From Photobacterium ganghwense (GTDB lineage Bacteria > Pseudomonadota > Gammaproteobacteria > Enterobacterales > Vibrionaceae), in NCBI RefSeq assembly GCF_003025595.1, contig NZ_PYMI01000003.1, forward strand, positions 186,001 to 250,000: a stretch of DNA of 64,000 nucleotides. Direction: 5' to 3'. Position 1 is the first letter of the stretch; every line of letters begins with the position of its first letter. Of the stretch, positions 21,254 to 30,629 are shown in pieces. The position numbers were made by a program, and so were the translations under genes. The notes beneath the pieces are model-generated. The model had not been told where the DNA came from. It did not search any database and saw nothing but the letters and a program-made list of their open reading frames with translations.

Positions 21254-22150
21254 TTACTCCATCATCTTTTCAATTGGCAGTACCAGAATGGAGCTGGCGC
21301 CCAGCTCTTTGAGGCGTTCCATGGTTTCCCAGAACAGGTTCTCGGCACTGACCAGGTGAATGGCAACCTTGGTTTTGTCTTTTGACAGCGGCATCACGGT
21401 CGGGTCTTCAGCACCTGGCAGCAGGTCTTTGATTTGCTCAAGACGGTCGGTTGGAGCGTGCAGCATGATGTACTTCGATTCTTTGGCCTGAATCACCCCT
21501 TGCATACGGGTCAGCAGGCGCTCAATCAGTGCCAGCTTGTCGGCGGAGAACTCGCCCTGGCGCTGAATCAGTACGGCTTTTGAGCGCAGAATCACTTCCA
21601 CTTCTTTCAGGCCATTCGCTTCTAGCGTGGCACCGGTTGATACCAAGTCGCAGATAGCATCGGCCAGACCTGCGCGCGGGGCAACTTCCACGGAGCCGTT
21701 TAGCATACAGGCGCTGAATGGCACACCTTGCTTATCCATGTAGCGTTTTACCAACTGCGGATAAGTTGTGGCGATGCGCTTGCCTTTCAGATCCTGCGGC
21801 CCTTTATACTCCGCGTCTTTATCAATCGCGATAGACAGGCGGCAGCCGCCAAAGTCCAGGCGACGCAGTTTGACATAATCAGCTGGCTCATTGCGGGCAA
21901 GGCGTTCCAGGCTCACTTCTTCCAGCTCGTTTTCGCCAATCACGCCTAAATCAACCACGCCATCCATAATCAGGCCAGGGATATCATCATCGCGAACCAG
22001 CAACAGGTCGATTGGCATGTTTTCACAATGTACGACCAGGCGCTCGCCCATCATGTTGAATTTGACGCCGCAGCGTTTGAGCAGCTCCTGACATTCTTTG
22101 CTCAGTCGGCCTTTCTTTTGAATTGCAATTCTCAGTCGTTGTGTTTGCAT
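21254..22150 (-). CDS. hisG: HisG: ATP phosphoribosyltransferase (long form)
   Basis: First and feedback-inhibited enzyme of the pathway: ATP + PRPP gives phosphoribosyl-ATP. 298 residues, so the long, self-sufficient form with a C-terminal ACT-like regulatory domain. The N-terminal [13 protein letters not shown] matches E. coli, and [18 protein letters not shown] is the PRPP-binding loop. The C-terminal region (about 225-298) includes [12 protein letters not shown]. First gene of the operon, behind the attenuator. Confidence 0.98.
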   Translation of the reverse strand: MQTQRLRIAIQKKGRLSKECQELLKRCGVKFNMMGERLVVHCENMPIDLLLVRDDDIPGLIMDGVVDLGVIGENELEEVSLERLARNEPADYVKLRRLDFGGCRLSIAIDKDAEYKGPQDLKGKRIATTYPQLVKRYMDKQGVPFSACMLNGSVEVAPRAGLADAICDLVSTGATLEANGLKEVEVILRSKAVLIQRQGEFSADKLALIERLLTRMQGVIQAKESKYIMLHAPTDRLEQIKDLLPGAEDPTVMPLSKDKTKVAIHLVSAENLFWETMERLKELGASSILVLPIEKMME

Positions 22151-22185
22151 GGTGCTTATCCCTGTACTTTTTTGAATCCGAAAAC

Positions 22186-22219
22186 GAAAAAACCCTCGGA
22201 AGAATGCTCTTCCGAGGGT
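22186..22219 (-). terminator. his attenuator terminator
   Basis: On the RNA-sense (minus) strand: ACCCTCGGAAGA, loop GCAT, TCTTCCGAGGGT, then a T run. A perfect 12-bp stem that ends 36 bases before the hisG ATG. It forms when the His leader is translated without stalling. Confidence 0.92.
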
Positions 22220-22246
22220 CCATGAATAGGGTAGTATCGCTGACCG

Positions 22247-22272
22247 CTGGAAGAGAGTTTTGCGTCTTCCAG
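22247..22272 (-). promoter_or_regulatory. his attenuator pause/anti-terminator hairpin
   Basis: CTGGAAGA, ten-base loop, TCTTCCAG on the RNA-sense strand. Its second arm (TCTTCC) can instead pair with GGAAGA of the terminator's first arm, the usual switch between attenuation and read-through. Confidence 0.75.
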
Positions 22273-22296
22273 AGCGAGGCGTATCCTCCTGAAAGA

Positions 22297-22344
22297 CTAG
22301 TCAGGATGATGATGGTGATGTAGAGAAACCATTTGGATACGCAT
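22297..22344 (-). CDS. hisL: His operon leader peptide
   Basis: A 15-codon frame, [15 protein letters not shown], with five consecutive His codons and the HPD ending also found in E. coli HisL. Ribosome stalling at the His codons when charged tRNA-His is scarce favours the anti-terminator. A near-consensus TATAAT ends one base before this ATG, so if that is the -10 the transcript would begin inside the frame. The internal ATG at 22332 ([11 protein letters not shown]) would then be the true start. No clear ribosome-binding site precedes either. Confidence 0.85.
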   Translation of the reverse strand: MRIQMVSLHHHHHPD

Positions 22345-22871
22345 AATTATATACTCTGTTTAAATCTTTATTAACGCTGTGCTTAGCAATCACACTAACC
22401 AAGCTGAGGATGTTTTGCAATAGCAATTTTACGGAAAAATGAAATTTTCTGGCGGAAGGTTAATGAGTGGTAATTTTTCCTAATGGGCGAGAAAAGCTAA
22501 ACCAGCTTGCCTGCAGTACATGAACATGCAGTAAAACTAATATATTTACATTCAATTACAGTGGGTTAATCGCATTTTTGATTGTAGGGTGACTGAGGCC
22601 ACATCCAGTTAAAAATAGACCTGCGTTGCAGACGGGTAACATATTTGGTTGCGTAATGCGCCAGATGGATGCAAATGTCTCAGTCAGAGTAAACGTCCTT
22701 ATCCATCCAAAGAAGAGGATTAGCCTGACGGTTTTATGCATAAGAGGGCTGCTGGTACAGAATGCAAGACAGCGGCGGCATCCGAGTCAACCGAACCGTG
22801 GTGAACTGTAAGGCGGGCAGTCACACAGCTCCCGGCGAATGCTCGCCGAGAGTAATAAAGCGGAAGGCGGA
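22345..22871. other. Gene-free region between the his promoter and the YchJ-type gene
   Basis: 527 bases. The his promoter is at the left edge (minus strand TTAATA, 17 bases, TATAAT at about 22345-22375). A CGGCGA/TCGCCG hairpin near 22834-22848 follows the YchJ-type stop but has no T tract. Short frames of 60 codons on both strands show no recognisable protein. The rest may be decayed sequence; I cannot identify it. Confidence 0.5.
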
Positions 22872-23408
22872 TTAGCCGCAGCATTTCTTGAATTTTTTGC
22901 CGCTTCCACAAGGACACGGGTCGTTGCGACCCACTTTGTCACTCACCACAGGTGCAGCTTTTGGCTCAGTGGCAGGTTCATGTTGTTGCGGGTAATCACC
23001 GTCTATGTAGAACCACTGCTGCTGGCTCATGTTGCTGGCGCTTTGTACGTCTTCACGTAAAAAACGAGAGCGCTCATGCAGGCAGTACTCATCCTGTCCA
23101 TCACGATAGAAGGCCTGAAACTCAACAAAGCCTTCGCCGGAATCGGCAATTTCACTGTGTAGTACATCCAACCCCAGCCAGGTTGTATTTACTGACTCAG
23201 CAATGGCCTCTCGGTGTTGCTCAGCTTCACAGCTTGGGTGATAGGTGGCAACGACAAAATCAACCAGGCCAAGGACATGGGCGCTGTAGCGGGCACGCAT
23301 GAGTTGCTCAGGATGCTCTGCCAGACAGGCATTTTCATGGATAGGGTGGCAGCATTCCCGAAGCGGACGCTGGCTGCCACAAGGGCACGCTTTATCTAGT
23401 GGATACAT
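22872..23408 (-). CDS. YchJ family protein with two SEC-C motifs
   Basis: YchJ/UPF0225-type protein (178 aa), function not established. The N-terminus [15 protein letters not shown] and the C-terminus [17 protein letters not shown] are both SEC-C zinc-binding motifs. The middle (about 35-125) is an NTF2-like domain with [12 protein letters not shown] and [10 protein letters not shown]. The start codon shares one base with the upstream stop (TAATG), so translation is coupled to the EAL/HDOD gene. That pairing is unusual for a presumed housekeeping zinc protein. Confidence 0.88.
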   Translation of the reverse strand: MYPLDKACPCGSQRPLRECCHPIHENACLAEHPEQLMRARYSAHVLGLVDFVVATYHPSCEAEQHREAIAESVNTTWLGLDVLHSEIADSGEGFVEFQAFYRDGQDEYCLHERSRFLREDVQSASNMSQQQWFYIDGDYPQQHEPATEPKAAPVVSDKVGRNDPCPCGSGKKFKKCCG

Positions 23409-24637
23409 TAATTTTTCGGCATGTTCTGTTCAAAGTCAGCCGACCATTTTAATGACTCCATATAGCGCTCTGCAACGATTGATTCATCGAGCCCCAGTAA
23501 CTGACATAAACGCTGCACCTGAGGCCAGTTGGCCTCATCATATGCTTTGACCAGACGTAATACCCCACCCAGATGACCCTGCTGTTTGATCAGGGCCTGA
23601 TGTACCTGGGCGGGCAACGGCAGTTGTTCAACCAGCACTTCGATAGGCTGATCCAAGATGGAATCCAGCAACGAAAACAGCCCTGTCAGAAATGCCTGAT
23701 TTTTATCAATCTGGCCAGGGAAGTTCATACTGAGCCTTTCACAGAACCAGGCCCGTTGTAATGAAAGATGGTAGAGCGACATTGGCTTATCTTCCATGAC
23801 ATGCGCAGTAGCCACGAATGTGATGAAATGCCGCAGCTTTTCTTCGCCCAGATAGACCAGCGCCTGCTTGAACGACGAGATCGGCTTCGCGCGGGTGTAA
23901 GTCATACAATTCACGTGGTGCAACAGCTTGTATGACAAGGAAACATCAGAGGCAATGATCCGTTCGACTTTGTCAAAATCCACCACGGGTTGGCTGATTT
24001 CACTAAACAGCCGTAAGGTGGTCAGGGCGTAAGGATTCAGGGTTTTACGCTGGACCATTTCCGGGCGACTGAAAAAGAAGCCCTGAAAGAGATCAAATCC
24101 GGCCTGCTTGGCAGCCTGATATTCGTCATAGGTTTCTACTTTTTCTGCCAGGAACAGCAGCTTGCTGCCTTGCTCACGATGGCGTCGAATAAAGAAACCG
24201 GCTTTGGCTATTGGGGTGGCACGAATATCAAATTTGATGATATGGACAAACGGCAGAAAGCGGTTCCATTCTGCTGTCGGAATGAAGTCATCCAGAGCAA
24301 GAGTGTAGCCTTTCTGATGCAGTTCCTGAATGGCAAGCAGGAGATCGTCATTTGGTTCGCAGCTTTCCAGCACTTCAATAATGAAGCTGCGCTTTGGGAA
24401 AATCAGCGGTGTGCGTTTGATCAGGCTGCTCTGAGGAAAGTTGATAAACGCAATTTTTCCGGCGGTGACTTCACTGGTCCCGGCACTCAGAAAATTATCT
24501 GTCAGTAAGCGATGGGTTGCCTGTTCATCTCCGACATCAGGGAAACAGTTTTGAGGGCCATCCCGAAACAATAGTTCGTAGCCGATGGTTTCCTTGTTTC
24601 GGTTGAGTACAGGCTGTCTTGCAAGATACGAATTCAT
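23408..24637 (-). CDS. EAL-HDOD signalling protein (YuxH-type)
   Basis: 409 residues with a shortened EAL-like domain (about 1-200) and an HDOD domain (about 200-400). EAL-type residues still visible: Glu21 (YELLFR in place of EALLR), Asn in FINFP, Glu88 (IIEVLES), Asp116-Asp117 (LALDDF), Lys135 (KFDI), Glu165 (AEKVET) and Gln185 (FQGFFF). The loop after DDF lacks the usual GTG. Activity on cyclic di-GMP is therefore uncertain; such proteins often act as binders or adaptors. The HDOD half includes [15 protein letters not shown] and [17 protein letters not shown]. No membrane segment. Translationally coupled to the YchJ-type gene. Confidence 0.88.
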   Translation of the reverse strand: MNSYLARQPVLNRNKETIGYELLFRDGPQNCFPDVGDEQATHRLLTDNFLSAGTSEVTAGKIAFINFPQSSLIKRTPLIFPKRSFIIEVLESCEPNDDLLLAIQELHQKGYTLALDDFIPTAEWNRFLPFVHIIKFDIRATPIAKAGFFIRRHREQGSKLLFLAEKVETYDEYQAAKQAGFDLFQGFFFSRPEMVQRKTLNPYALTTLRLFSEISQPVVDFDKVERIIASDVSLSYKLLHHVNCMTYTRAKPISSFKQALVYLGEEKLRHFITFVATAHVMEDKPMSLYHLSLQRAWFCERLSMNFPGQIDKNQAFLTGLFSLLDSILDQPIEVLVEQLPLPAQVHQALIKQQGHLGGVLRLVKAYDEANWPQVQRLCQLLGLDESIVAERYMESLKWSADFEQNMPKN

Positions 24638-24854
24638 GGATACGGCAAAAGGCTTTAAGTCGTGATTTATTCTAGGTGTTGCCGGGCAGGCTTATGATTA
24701 TATCGGCCCATCGTGTCACGGCGTAGTAGTATGACAAAAATTAAGCTGTATAAACAGCGTTTCCTATAAAGCCAGCACTTGCTGATCTCAGGCATGGAAA
24801 TACCTCTCATCTTAATAGATAATCCCCGCCTTTTTGTAATTATATGTGTAACTC

Positions 24855-25802
24855 ATGACGGTATTCACAGTCATACAAGCTGGATTGCTTGTAGGTGGAT
24901 GTATTTTTGTGGTCATGCTTTTAAAGTCATGGCGCAAAAACAAAAAGCAGGAAGCACATACCAAAATTCTCCCAATTGGCCTCATCGGAGGCTTTGCCAA
25001 TTTCTGCGATACCCTCGGGGTCGGTAGTTTTGCTATCAAGACCGTCGGTTATAAGCAGTTTAACCTCATTGACGATCAGTTGCTGCCCGGCACCATGAAT
25101 TGTCAGGCGGTGATGGCAACGGTGGTTCAGTCTCTGATTTTTCTTACCGCGGTTGATGTCGACCCGATGACGCTGGTGACGCTCGTGCTGGCGGCGTGTT
25201 TCGGGGCGACGATGGGCTCAAGGTTGGTTTCCGGCTGGGATCGCCAGATCATTCGCATCGTCATGTGTGGCGCTCTGATGGTAGTAGCCGGAATGATGCT
25301 GGCTGGCCAGCTTGAGCTGTTTCCGTTAGGCGGCACGGCTCTGGGGCTGTCGGGCTGGAAACTGGCGGTGGCCGCGATTGGTAACTTTCTTTTCGGTGCG
25401 CTGATGACAGTAGGCATTGGTTTGTATGCACCCTGCATGACCATGGTTTATCTGCTGGGCATGCATCCGCTGGCAGCTTTTCCTATCATGATGTGCTCAT
25501 GTGCATTTTTGAGCTTCTTCGCGGCTGGTGGCTTTATCCGAAACAACCGAATCAACAGTCGTGCTGCGCTGGTGGTGGCAATTACCGGTCCGATCGGGGT
25601 GGTGATTGCCGCTTACATGGTGAAGTCTTTGGATCTGCAATTGCTGGCCTGGTTGGTGATTGGGGTGGTGATGTATACCTCTTTCACTATGTACCGTTCC
25701 TGGGCGAGTGAAAAATTCGGCGCAACGGCATCTCCAGCGACCTCGTCGGTAAAGAAAGAGAACGCAGCGGTGCAGACTGCCCGTGCGGAGGAGCTCGGTT
25801 AG
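24855..25802 (+). CDS. TSUP family permease (sulfite exporter TauE/SafE-like)
   Basis: Integral membrane protein (315 aa) with about eight hydrophobic segments in two repeats, as in the TauE/SafE (TSUP) family, which moves sulfur-containing anions or sulfonates. Repeat 1 has IGLIGGFANFCDTLGVGSFA and repeat 2 has AIGNFLFGALMTVGIGLYAP, the paired family motifs. The C-terminal 35 residues are polar and probably cytoplasmic. It is divergent from the EAL-HDOD gene and stands alone before a strong terminator. Substrate unknown. Confidence 0.88.
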   Translation: MTVFTVIQAGLLVGGCIFVVMLLKSWRKNKKQEAHTKILPIGLIGGFANFCDTLGVGSFAIKTVGYKQFNLIDDQLLPGTMNCQAVMATVVQSLIFLTAVDVDPMTLVTLVLAACFGATMGSRLVSGWDRQIIRIVMCGALMVVAGMMLAGQLELFPLGGTALGLSGWKLAVAAIGNFLFGALMTVGIGLYAPCMTMVYLLGMHPLAAFPIMMCSCAFLSFFAAGGFIRNNRINSRAALVVAITGPIGVVIAAYMVKSLDLQLLAWLVIGVVMYTSFTMYRSWASEKFGATASPATSSVKKENAAVQTARAEELG

Positions 25803-25930
25803 TAAGAGCTTGGTTTGTAAAAGCCAGAGGTATCAGTTGTCTGCTTGGCTGAAAAGGCACGAATAGACGGAATATCTTTGAGTTACAGGCTACCAGGTCT
25901 GTCACCGTACATATCGCCATGCCACAAGAA

Positions 25931-25965
25931 ATAAAAGGTACGCATTTGCGTACCTTTTATTTTTC
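25931..25965 (+). terminator. Terminator after the TSUP permease
   Basis: ATAAAAGGTACGCA and TGCGTACCTTTTAT form a 14-bp perfect stem with a two-base centre (in practice a loop of about four), followed by TTTTT. Also possibly active on the minus strand for lpxH. Confidence 0.88.
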
Positions 25966-26068
25966 AATCAGTAGCTTGGTATTCACCGCGTGCTTGTTCA
26001 CCGTGAGACTGAGTGCTGTGTATCGGTTTGCCGTGACTCTGTTGGTTGGCCGTATTGCGTAAATGCGG

Positions 26069-26824
26069 TTAAGCCGGAGTGCTCAGCGTGGCGAGTTCTG
26101 CCGGAAAGTCCCGGGTTTCAAGTTCACAGCCTTCCGGCGTGCAAACCAGCACGGAGCCATGATCATACCAATCCCCCAGCACAATTCGCTGGGCAGGTTG
26201 CCCCTGTACCAGAATGTCATGAACATCGGGACGGTGGGTATGGCCGTGAATCATCTGCCTGACCTGATACTGGTTCATGGCTTTGAGCACTTCAGTGGGG
26301 GTGACATCCATGATCGCCTGGCTTTTCATCTGGTTCGACTGGCTGCTGCCACTTCGCATCTTATGGCCAATTTGCTGGCGGTAGCGCAACGGCAGGCGGA
26401 AAAACAACCACTGAATAAAGCGGTTATGGACTTTCTTACGATAGCGCTGATACCCCTCATCCAGGGTGCACAAGGTATCACCGTGCAGGATCAGCGTCGG
26501 GGTACCGTACAGGTCAATCACTGAGTGTTCCGGCAGTAATGTTACCCCAGTTTCTTCACTGAACCGGCGCCCGATCAGAAAATCCCGGTTGCCGTGAATG
26601 AAATAACAGGGAACTCCGCTGTCGGTCAGTGCGCGGAAAGCCTGTTTCACCTGCTGGTGGAAGGGCGATTCATCGTCGTCACCAATCCACATTTCAAACA
26701 GATCGCCAAGCACATACAGCGCATCAATACCGCGGGCCTCCTGCGCCATAAAACGCAGAAAACAGGCAGTAATATCGGGCCGTTCAGCACTGAGATGAAG
26801 GTCGGAAATAAAAAGTGTTGTCAT
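26069..26824 (-). CDS. lpxH: LpxH: UDP-2,3-diacylglucosamine diphosphatase
   Basis: Mn-dependent pyrophosphatase of lipid A synthesis: UDP-2,3-diacylglucosamine gives lipid X + UMP, on the cytoplasmic face of the inner membrane. 251 residues. Metallophosphoesterase motifs in order: FISDLHLS (Asp8, His10), LGDLFEMWIGDDD, HGNRDFLIG, LILHGDTL, MIHGHTHRP. I start at the ATG at 26824 (MTTLFISDLHL), which matches E. coli. An in-frame ATG eight codons earlier sits in the loop of the ppiB terminator hairpin and would add unrelated residues. Downstream of ppiB. Confidence 0.95.
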   Translation of the reverse strand: MTTLFISDLHLSAERPDITACFLRFMAQEARGIDALYVLGDLFEMWIGDDDESPFHQQVKQAFRALTDSGVPCYFIHGNRDFLIGRRFSEETGVTLLPEHSVIDLYGTPTLILHGDTLCTLDEGYQRYRKKVHNRFIQWLFFRLPLRYRQQIGHKMRSGSSQSNQMKSQAIMDVTPTEVLKAMNQYQVRQMIHGHTHRPDVHDILVQGQPAQRIVLGDWYDHGSVLVCTPEGCELETRDFPAELATLSTPA

Positions 26825-26827
26825 AAA

Positions 26828-26863
26828 TAAAGGAAGGCAGGGCGGCATAAGGCCGCCCTGAAT
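26828..26863 (-). terminator. Hairpin between ppiB and lpxH
   Basis: Sense strand (minus): GGGCGGC, loop CTTAT, GCCGCCC, then TGCCTTCCTTT. Strong stem, broken T tract, so probably partial termination that lowers lpxH expression relative to ppiB. Confidence 0.65.
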
Positions 26864-26869
26864 GAAGAA

Positions 26870-27367
26870 TTACTCTTCGATGGTTACGCCGTTGATAGCG
26901 ACTTCTTCAACCGGTACGTCCTGGTGAACATAGCCCCAGTTACCTGTTGCAACAGCTTTGATCTTGTTAACAACGTCCATACCTTCAACCACTTCACCGA
27001 ATACACAGTAACCCCAGCCGTCTGGTGTTTCTGATTTGAAATCCAGGAATTTGTTGTCGTTCACGTTGATGAAGAACTGAGAACTTGCAGAGTGCGGCTC
27101 CATAGTACGTGCCATTGCAATGGTACCGACTTTGTTGCTCAGACCGTTGTTTGCTTCGTTCTTGATAGGTGCACGCGTTTCTTTCTCAACCATGCCTGAC
27201 GCCATACCGCCGCCCTGGATCATGAAACCGTCGATCACGCGGTGGAACAGCGTACCGTCGTAAAAACCGTCACGGCAGTACTGCAGGAAGTTGGCACTTG
27301 TTTCTGGCGCTTTTTCCGCGTTCAGTTGGATTTTGATGTCACCAAAAGTAGTGTGAAGCGTTACCAT
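26870..27367 (-). CDS. ppiB: Peptidyl-prolyl cis-trans isomerase B (cyclophilin)
   Basis: Cytoplasmic cyclophilin that catalyses prolyl isomerisation. 165 residues (E. coli PpiB 164). [14 protein letters not shown] contains the catalytic Arg and the FMIQGG core, [15 protein letters not shown] follows, and [15 protein letters not shown] closes the beta barrel. There is no signal peptide, which separates it from periplasmic PpiA. AAAGGAC precedes the ATG. Paired with lpxH as in many gammaproteobacteria, and divergent from cysS. Confidence 0.97.
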   Translation of the reverse strand: MVTLHTTFGDIKIQLNAEKAPETSANFLQYCRDGFYDGTLFHRVIDGFMIQGGGMASGMVEKETRAPIKNEANNGLSNKVGTIAMARTMEPHSASSQFFINVNDNKFLDFKSETPDGWGYCVFGEVVEGMDVVNKIKAVATGNWGYVHQDVPVEEVAINGVTIEE

Positions 27368-27750
27368 GAGCTTGTCCTTTAATGGATATCTATTGCTTTA
27401 AACGTTGGATTGTAACTTACTCGTCTAACGCGTCAATAATATTGGCGGCGGATAACGAGCCGGGCTGTCATTTGTAGAGAAAGCCTGCATTTTCACGGTA
27501 TGTTGACTGTACAGTCCGGATTGCCTGACTGCTGAAAGCAGAAAGAGTTGGCTTTAACTATAGAAGAGGATAGTGGCATTGGCATGACAGGGCTGGCCAG
27601 CAAAAGCACTGTATGTGCCGCAGATCGCATCAGACAGCAGGATTGCCGGGCAGAGTCAGGCAGATACGCAATTTTCCTTGCCTTAGCCTGCCATTAGAGG
27701 TGTAATTACTCCTTCATATTGTAACCCCACCAAATGAGTAGCAAAGAGAC
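27368..27750. other. Divergent promoter region between ppiB and cysS
   Basis: 383 bases with the start sites of two divergent housekeeping genes. Only the cysS ribosome-binding bases (AAAGAGA just before the ATG) can be named with confidence. No frame, repeat or RNA fold that I can support. Confidence 0.5.
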
Positions 27751-29133
27751 ATGTTGAAGATCTATAACTCACTGACTAGACAGAAAGAGGAATTCAAACC
27801 CATCCAGCCTGGCAAAGTAGGCATGTATGTCTGTGGGGTTACCATTTACGATCTGTGTCACATCGGTCATGGCCGTACTTTCGTTTCGTTTGATGTGGTT
27901 TCCCGCTACCTGCGCTACCTGGGCTATGACCTGACGTTTGTTCGTAATATCACTGATATTGACGATAAAATCATTAAACGTGCGGCAGAAAACGGCGAAA
28001 GCTGTGATTCACTGACCGAGCGTTTGATCGGCGAAATGTACGCTGATTTCGATGCGCTGGGCATGAAGCGTCCTGACATTGAGCCGCGTGCGACGGCTTA
28101 CATTGCTGAAATCATCACAATGTGTGAGCGTCTGATTGAACGTGGTTTTGCCTATGTGGCCGACAATGGCGATGTAATGTTCGAAGTCAACAAGTTTGAC
28201 GAATACGGTAAGCTGTCGAAGCAGGATCTGGATCAGCTGCAGGCCGGTGCCCGTGTTGATATCGAAACGGCAAAACGCAGCCCGCTGGATTTCGTTCTGT
28301 GGAAAATGTCTAAGCCGGGTGAGCCGACATGGGAATCACCATGGGGCCCAGGTCGTCCGGGCTGGCACATTGAGTGTTCGGCAATGAACTCGGCGATCCT
28401 CGGTGATCACTTTGACATCCACGGTGGTGGTTCTGACCTGCAGTTCCCGCACCACGAAAATGAAATTGCACAATCTTGCTGTGCGACGGGCTCTAAGTAT
28501 GTAAATACCTGGATGCACAGTGGCATGGTGATGGTTGATCGCGAGAAGATGTCTAAATCGCTGGGTAACTTCTTCACTATCCGTGACGTACTGGCCCACT
28601 ATGATGCTGAAACAGTACGTTACTTCCTGATGTCTGGCCATTACCGCAGCCAGCTGAACTACAGTGAAGATAACCTGAAGCAAGCCCGTTCAGCGCTTGA
28701 GCGTCTGTATACCGCGCTACGTGGTTTGGATGCTGCTGCAGAAGCTAACGGTGGTGAGGAGTTCGTGATCCGCTTTAAAGAAGCGATGAATGATGACTTC
28801 AACACGCCGGAAGCCTACTCTGTACTGTTTGACATGGCCCGTGAAATCAATCGCCTGAAAGGCGAAGATGAAGCGGCGGCCGCTGGTCTTGCGGCACGCA
28901 TGCGTGAGTTGGCTGATGTGCTGGGCCTGCTGAGTCAGGAGCCGGAAGCCTTCCTGCAAGGTGGCGCAGGTCAGGATGAAGATGTGGCGGAAATTGAAGC
29001 ACTGATTCAGCAGCGTCTGGATGCACGTGCAGCAAAAGACTGGGCTGCTGCTGATGAAGCGCGTGACAAGCTCGCGGCAATGGGCATCATCCTGGAAGAC
29101 GGCCCACAGGGAACAACCTGGCGTCGTAAGTAA
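27751..29133 (+). CDS. cysS: Cysteinyl-tRNA synthetase
   Basis: Class Ia aminoacyl-tRNA synthetase charging tRNA-Cys. 460 residues (E. coli 461). HIGH is present in [19 protein letters not shown] in [13 protein letters not shown]. Zinc ligands: Cys28 in [10 protein letters not shown], Cys209 in WHIECSAM, and His/Glu in [11 protein letters not shown]. The C-terminal alpha-helical anticodon-binding region ends in TWRRK. A terminator follows. Confidence 0.98.
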   Translation: MLKIYNSLTRQKEEFKPIQPGKVGMYVCGVTIYDLCHIGHGRTFVSFDVVSRYLRYLGYDLTFVRNITDIDDKIIKRAAENGESCDSLTERLIGEMYADFDALGMKRPDIEPRATAYIAEIITMCERLIERGFAYVADNGDVMFEVNKFDEYGKLSKQDLDQLQAGARVDIETAKRSPLDFVLWKMSKPGEPTWESPWGPGRPGWHIECSAMNSAILGDHFDIHGGGSDLQFPHHENEIAQSCCATGSKYVNTWMHSGMVMVDREKMSKSLGNFFTIRDVLAHYDAETVRYFLMSGHYRSQLNYSEDNLKQARSALERLYTALRGLDAAAEANGGEEFVIRFKEAMNDDFNTPEAYSVLFDMAREINRLKGEDEAAAAGLAARMRELADVLGLLSQEPEAFLQGGAGQDEDVAEIEALIQQRLDARAAKDWAAADEARDKLAAMGIILEDGPQGTTWRRK

Positions 29134-29180
29134 ATTCCGGGTTGCGATTATCCCGATTGCAACGATTCGGATTCCAATTG

Positions 29181-29211
29181 AAAAACCGGTGTATATGCAC
29201 CGGTTTTTTTA
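29181..29211 (+). terminator. Terminator of cysS
   Basis: A tract, CCGGTG, loop TATATG, CACCGG, seven T. About 50 bases after the stop. Confidence 0.9.
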
Positions 29212-29260
29212 TTGTCAATTTTGGCAATACATATCACATTGATAATAAAATAATTTCGAA

Positions 29261-29312
29261 ATCGCGCATTATGATCACATTTAGAAAGTGAAATATTAGT
29301 TTAATGTTCGTA
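29261..29312 (+). promoter_or_regulatory. Candidate CRP and GlpR half-sites upstream of glpQ
   Basis: GATCACATTT (29273-29282) equals the right half of the CRP consensus, but the left half is poor. AATGTTCGTA (29303-29312) matches nine of ten positions of the GlpR half-site (WATGTTCGWT), with a poor partner half. Control by CRP and glycerol-3-phosphate/GlpR would make sense for glpQ; evidence is half-sites only. Confidence 0.35.
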
Positions 29313-29388
29313 AGTCATTATCATCAGCCTCGGTAATTCGCTGGATTTGGGCGGAAGAGAACACCGCTCACCAAACGGGATGATAATA

Positions 29389-30465
29389 ATGAAGAAAACC
29401 ATACTTACTGCGCTGATTGGCGCGACTATCCTCAGTACCCCCGCACTGGCTCAGGCTGACTCAGATAAAATCGTTGTTGCACACCGCGGCGCTTCCGGTT
29501 ACCTGCCTGAACATACTCTGCCGGCTAAAGCGTTGGCATATGCGATGAAGCCGGATTACATCGAGCAGGATGTGGTCATGACTAAAGATGACCAACTGGT
29601 TGTATTACATGATCATTACCTGGATCGGGTCACCAATGTGGCAGAGGTTTTTCCTGACCGCGCACGCAAAGATGGCCGTTACTATGCAATTGACTTTACA
29701 CTGGCTGAGATTAAACAGCTCAGTGTGACAGAAGGTTTCGATATTAAAGATGGGAAGCAGGTTCAGGGATTCCCTGAGCGTTACCCAATGTGGAAATCGG
29801 ATTTTAAAGTGCCGACGCTGCAGGAAGAAATTGAGATGATTCAGGGGCTAAACAAAACCCTGGGTTACGACATCGGTATCTATCCGGAAATCAAAGCGCC
29901 GTGGTTCCACCGCCATGAAGGGAAAGATATCAGTCTGGCAGTGCTGAACGTGTTGAAGCAATACGGTTACACCAGCAAAGACAGTAAGGTATACCTGCAA
30001 ACTTTTGATTTTGATGAGCTGAAACGCATTCATGACCAACTGATGCCAAAACTGGGTATGGATGTGAAATTGGTTCAGCTGATGGCTTACACCGACTGGA
30101 ATGAGACCATGGTGTATGATCAGAAAGGCCAGGCGGCACCCTATAACTACGACTGGATGTTTAAAAAAGGCGGAATGGAAACGGTCGCCAAGTATGCTGA
30201 TGGCATTGGTCCGTGGAAACCGATGGTTGTTTCTGACGAGTCAACCAAAGGAAACATCAAGCTGACAGGGCTGGTAAAAGCAGCACATGCGCAGGGAATG
30301 CAGGTGCATCCTTACACTTTCCGCAGCGATATGGGACGTATTCCGGCCTATGCCAATGACTTCAATGACATGTTGAACATTTTCTACAATACCGCAGATG
30401 TTGATGGCGTGTTCACCGATTTTCCGGATAAAGCAGTAAACTTCCTGGCGACGGAAAAGCACTAA
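29389..30465 (+). CDS. glpQ: Periplasmic glycerophosphodiester phosphodiesterase
   Basis: Hydrolyses glycerophosphodiesters to glycerol-3-phosphate and the alcohol; metal-dependent TIM barrel. 358 residues (E. coli GlpQ 358). Signal peptide residues 1 to about 21, ending PALA. The catalytic His pair is in VAHRGASGYLPEHT and VVLHDHYLDRVTNV, with metal ligands in IEQDVVMTKDD. IYPEIKAPWFH and the C-terminal DVDGVFTDFPDKA are family blocks. I use the ATG at 29389 with ACGGGA upstream; the ATG three codons earlier is possible. No glpT is adjacent, so the transporter must be elsewhere. Confidence 0.95.
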   Translation: MKKTILTALIGATILSTPALAQADSDKIVVAHRGASGYLPEHTLPAKALAYAMKPDYIEQDVVMTKDDQLVVLHDHYLDRVTNVAEVFPDRARKDGRYYAIDFTLAEIKQLSVTEGFDIKDGKQVQGFPERYPMWKSDFKVPTLQEEIEMIQGLNKTLGYDIGIYPEIKAPWFHRHEGKDISLAVLNVLKQYGYTSKDSKVYLQTFDFDELKRIHDQLMPKLGMDVKLVQLMAYTDWNETMVYDQKGQAAPYNYDWMFKKGGMETVAKYADGIGPWKPMVVSDESTKGNIKLTGLVKAAHAQGMQVHPYTFRSDMGRIPAYANDFNDMLNIFYNTADVDGVFTDFPDKAVNFLATEKH

Positions 30466-30513
30466 TCACGAGCGCTACATCCTCGGGCTTTTTGCCAATA
30501 CCGAGCGTTTATC

Positions 30514-30548
30514 AAAAAAATAGCGGCCTGTAAGCCGCTATTTTTTTA
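30514..30548 (+). terminator. Terminator of glpQ
   Basis: A7, TAGCGGC, loop CTGTAA, GCCGCTA, T7. A and T tracts on both sides make it likely to work on both strands, but the minus-strand channel gene ends about 80 bases away. Confidence 0.92.
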
Positions 30549-30629
30549 TCTGTATTCTTTTAACTTAGCTTTTCTTCGATTCGGCCACATGGACTAACCC
30601 ACGTAGGGCGCGCTCGGCTTCCCGAGGAC

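Noticed and set aside
22834..22848. CGGCGA/TCGCCG hairpin as the terminator of the YchJ-type gene
   Set aside because: No T tract follows on the minus strand.
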